Below, one piece after another: positions 6,768 to 8,782 of a DNA stretch of 8,782 bases. The notes beneath the pieces are model-generated. The model had not been told where the DNA came from. It saw only the letters and a list, made by a program, of their open reading frames with translations, and did not search any database. The position numbers were made by a program, and so were the translations under genes. Source of the DNA: Vulcanimicrobiota bacterium (GTDB taxonomy: Bacteria > Vulcanimicrobiota > Vulcanimicrobiia > Vulcanimicrobiales > Vulcanimicrobiaceae); contig PMUE01000214.1 of the NCBI GenBank assembly GCA_003167055.1, forward strand, positions 1-8,782. The letters are read 5' to 3'. Positions within the stretch are counted from its first letter, which is position 1. Each line of letters opens with the position of its first letter.

Positions 6768-6798
6768 CAGAAACACCCATCGCATACGTTACCCAAGG

Positions 6799-8715
6799 AT
6801 GAGAGTCTGCCGCAACTGCGAAAACCCGGTACGCTTGCGACATCTACCACTCCTTATTCTCGCCTTAACGCTGGTATTGTGCGCACCGGGCATTGCGCAG
6901 ACGCAGTCGCCGGCTTTGCCGGGTGTGTCACCGCCGCCGGCCGCGCCGCCAACACCAGTCGCGTCTCCATCACCACCCGCGTCGCGAGTGCCGGCCGCGT
7001 CGCGAGCACCGGCTGCGTCACCAACGCCAGCGCCGCCCACCACCGTGTTGCGGCTGCGCGCCGATCATATTGCGTTCTATTACGACCGCTACCTGATCGA
7101 GGCCGACGGCCACGTGCAGGTTCAAGCGAGCAATGGCATGACTATTAGCGGCGATGCTTTTTCGATGGATCTGCGGCTCAACCGCTTTCTGGTGGCAAGC
7201 CACGTGCATCTTCGAAGCCCGGGCGGTAATCTCGACGGCGCCGCAATCGCCGATTTCTTAGATTTCGATCGCATCTATTTTGTTCCGGTGATCACGAAGC
7301 CCGATCGTTGGACCTACGAGAACCGGGATTTTCTCCATCCGCTCAAGGGGCGTCAGATGCCCGGCGACGTCTTTTACTTTCCCGACGTGAGCGGCACGGG
7401 GGTCAGTCTCTCGGCACGAACAGCGATCGTAGAAGCCCGGCAGTTCGTACGATTTTCCGGCGTGCACGCATACTTCTTTCATCAAGGCGTTCCGCTGCCG
7501 TCGTATTACGTCTACTTCGGAGCAGGGCAAAATCTCGCACAGAATTCACTCTCGGGCGCAAACGTCGATGCGACGTGGAACGCGACCGGCAATGCCAACT
7601 CGATCAGCGCACCACACTTGCGTTACGACGCGTTCAACCACCTCTACCTCGCCTTCGAGCAGCACCTCGGCGGAAACGGTCAGCACGAATATGCGGTGTT
7701 CTCGATCAATCCGCTGAGCAAGGATGACAAGTACTGGAACCTGGTAACCGGGGAGCGCGTCGGTTCGAAGTTCGAGGTGAGCACCTTCACGCAGCTCTAT
7801 ACGTTCCAGAATTTTTTCGCCGAGCCGAGCGCATCCGCGCAGACAACGTACGTGACCTTGACGCAAGCGCTCAACCGCTCGTATCTCCAGGCTTATTTCA
7901 ACTTTACGAATTACAACATGATCGGCCCTAAGACACCGGCCTCGCCAAATCATCCGAACACCTTGTCGCTCAGCGCTAACTCGTATAACAACCAGATATT
8001 CAAAACGCCGCTGTATTTCCAAACCACATTCGGGTTCGGCTACAATCACGATGCGTACGGCCTGCAGGATTACGGTGGAGTTCTCTACACGACCATCTAT
8101 AATCAAAGCGTCGGGTTCACTATTTCGTTGCCAAACGTAAAAATCGGCGACCGCAACCGGCCCTATGATCTTTACTACTTCAACGCGACCGAAAACTCGC
8201 AGCGAACGTGGAACACGGTACCACATCACATCAATTCTCAGAACACGACCGCAAGCCTGAGCCGTCAATTCTCACGCTTCGTAAATAGCTATCTGGCCTA
8301 CACCGTCTCGAACACGAGCGACCTGTATCTGCAAGGCGGGTACGCCCCGTCGGCGCCGCTCCTCCCGGACGGCACACCGTACACGCCGTTCGAATCCTTT
8401 CGCGGGGCGGCGACGCTTCGTACCGCCGCGCTGGGCACGACCTACTCGGCCTCACCCAATCTGGTGACCACGATTACGTTTGTTCATCATCAGGACTTTC
8501 CGGCCGCATTCCCGGGGCTTTTCTCGCCGCCGCCGACCAACGCGATCGGGCAGTACACCTACACCAACTACCTCGGTCAGCCGCCTTGGCAACTGACCGG
8601 TGAAGTGCGAACACGCATCTTGCCGCATCTCGTCCTGGATGTGCAGCGCACCTATTTCTTCCACTTCGGCAATCAGCTTTGGAGCCCAACCTTCGTGGTA
8701 CAGTTGAGCGGATGA
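6799..8715 (+). CDS. LptD/OstA-like outer-membrane beta-barrel protein
   Basis: A 638-residue exported protein. The N-terminus has basic residues, then LPLLILALTLVL and a likely signal peptidase I site at GIA-Q (after A33). A Pro/Ala/Ser-rich linker (38-82) contains four ASxxPx hexapeptide repeats. Residues about 83-140 (LRADHIAFYYDRYLIEADGH, then VQV...GMTISGDAFSMD) have the beta-jellyroll pattern of LptA and the LptD N-terminal domain, where LPS is handed to the outer membrane. From about 190 on, alternating aromatic and polar strands rich in Tyr, Phe and Asn indicate a C-terminal barrel, ending WSPTFVVQLSG. It is shorter than E. coli LptD and the mature part has no cysteine. The start at ATG 6799 has AAGG directly against it, too close for a normal site. 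A TTG at residue 13 would give a shorter, more typical signal peptide. It may instead be another OstA-domain porin-like protein. Confidence 0.72.
   Translation: MRVCRNCENPVRLRHLPLLILALTLVLCAPGIAQTQSPALPGVSPPPAAPPTPVASPSPPASRVPAASRAPAASPTPAPPTTVLRLRADHIAFYYDRYLIEADGHVQVQASNGMTISGDAFSMDLRLNRFLVASHVHLRSPGGNLDGAAIADFLDFDRIYFVPVITKPDRWTYENRDFLHPLKGRQMPGDVFYFPDVSGTGVSLSARTAIVEARQFVRFSGVHAYFFHQGVPLPSYYVYFGAGQNLAQNSLSGANVDATWNATGNANSISAPHLRYDAFNHLYLAFEQHLGGNGQHEYAVFSINPLSKDDKYWNLVTGERVGSKFEVSTFTQLYTFQNFFAEPSASAQTTYVTLTQALNRSYLQAYFNFTNYNMIGPKTPASPNHPNTLSLSANSYNNQIFKTPLYFQTTFGFGYNHDAYGLQDYGGVLYTTIYNQSVGFTISLPNVKIGDRNRPYDLYYFNATENSQRTWNTVPHHINSQNTTASLSRQFSRFVNSYLAYTVSNTSDLYLQGGYAPSAPLLPDGTPYTPFESFRGAATLRTAALGTTYSASPNLVTTITFVHHQDFPAAFPGLFSPPPTNAIGQYTYTNYLGQPPWQLTGEVRTRILPHLVLDVQRTYFFHFGNQLWSPTFVVQLSG
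6961..7032 (+). repeat. Four tandem 18-base units encoding ASxxPx repeats
   Basis: Units begin at 6961, 6979, 6997 and 7015, each with GCGTC. The middle two differ at only three of 18 positions; the outer two are more diverged. They encode ASPSPP, ASRVPA, ASRAPA and ASPTPA (residues 55-78), a flexible Pro-rich linker between the signal peptide and the OstA-like domain. Such in-frame repeats can grow or shrink by slippage. Confidence 0.8.
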
Positions 8716-8782
8716 CGAAGATGCGAGTTCGTCTTGGAGCGCTGCTCTGTGCGCTCATTTTGATCGCCGCCGGCGCGCCGGT
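8712..8782 (+). CDS. N-terminus of an exported protein (partial, 3' end outside window)
   Basis: An ATG at 8712-8714 overlaps the stop of the outer-membrane protein gene as ATGA. It opens a frame reading MTKMRVRLGALLCALILIAA and then GAP to the window edge, 23 complete codons. Basic residues followed by a hydrophobic core make a good signal peptide. The LC pair is not followed by a lipoprotein-type context I would trust. An ATG three codons in is an alternative start. The coupling suggests a partner in the same envelope process, for example a periplasmic LptA/LptC-like protein, but nothing in these residues identifies it. Confidence 0.6.
   Translation, partial: MTKMRVRLGALLCALILIAAGAP

Noticed and set aside
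6799..6834. Zinc-ribbon-like CRNC at the start of the outer-membrane protein
   Set aside because: There is only one CxxC pair, and it lies in a segment that would be removed with, or precede, the signal peptide. No second metal-binding pair is present.
7546..8268. 240-codon minus-strand open frame opposite the outer-membrane protein gene
   Set aside because: It is antisense to a coherent barrel sequence and has no signal, motif or ribosome site. Long antisense frames are expected at this GC content.
1..8782. CRISPR array, tRNA, rRNA, transposase or phage genes
   Set aside because: No regularly spaced direct repeats, cloverleaf sequences, terminal repeats or recombinase motifs were seen; nearly all bases are accounted for by the listed genes.

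Overview
The window looks like chromosomal DNA from a GC-rich, Gram-negative-type (diderm) bacterium. Genes are tightly packed, GTG and possibly CTG starts occur, stop/start overlaps are common, and one strand encodes an outer-membrane beta-barrel with an LptA/LptD-like periplasmic domain. The lineage cannot be fixed from the sequence alone. An uncultivated diderm phylum such as Eremiobacterota is a guess, not a result.

Two divergent transcription units leave an 89-base intergenic region at 6710-6798. The leftward unit (minus strand, 6709 down to the window edge at 1) holds seven genes. In transcription order they are phosphopentomutase (deoB, 6709-5591), a small phosphoglycosyl transferase of the bacterial sugar transferase family (5591-4950), a MurJ/MVN-family lipid-linked glycan flippase (4906-3332), a DegT/DnrJ/EryC1/StrS-type PLP aminotransferase (3301-2183), a Gfo/Idh/MocA NAD(P)-dependent sugar dehydrogenase (2186-1140), a class I SAM methyltransferase (1143-451), and a signal-peptide-bearing protein of unknown function that runs off the window. 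Junctions are TGATG, ATGA and GTGA overlaps or gaps of 30-43 bases, so this reads as one translationally coupled operon.

Together these genes outline part of a surface-glycan pathway. The dehydrogenase and aminotransferase would make an amino sugar nucleotide by oxidation and then transamination. The phosphoglycosyl transferase would load the first sugar phosphate onto polyprenyl phosphate. The MurJ-like protein would flip a lipid-linked glycan, and the methyltransferase could modify it. No glycosyltransferase, polymerase (Wzy) or Wzx flippase lies in the window; if they exist they must be outside it. The nucleoside-salvage enzyme DeoB at the head of the operon is unexpected.

The rightward unit (plus strand) has the LptD/OstA-like outer-membrane protein (6799-8715) and, overlapping its stop by ATGA, the first 23 codons of another exported protein (8712 to the edge). 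The divergent intergenic region has a back-to-back pair of -10-like hexamers and two inverted repeats. I see no mobile elements, CRISPR arrays, tRNAs, rRNAs or clear terminators. Apart from the 89-base gap, the window is almost entirely coding.
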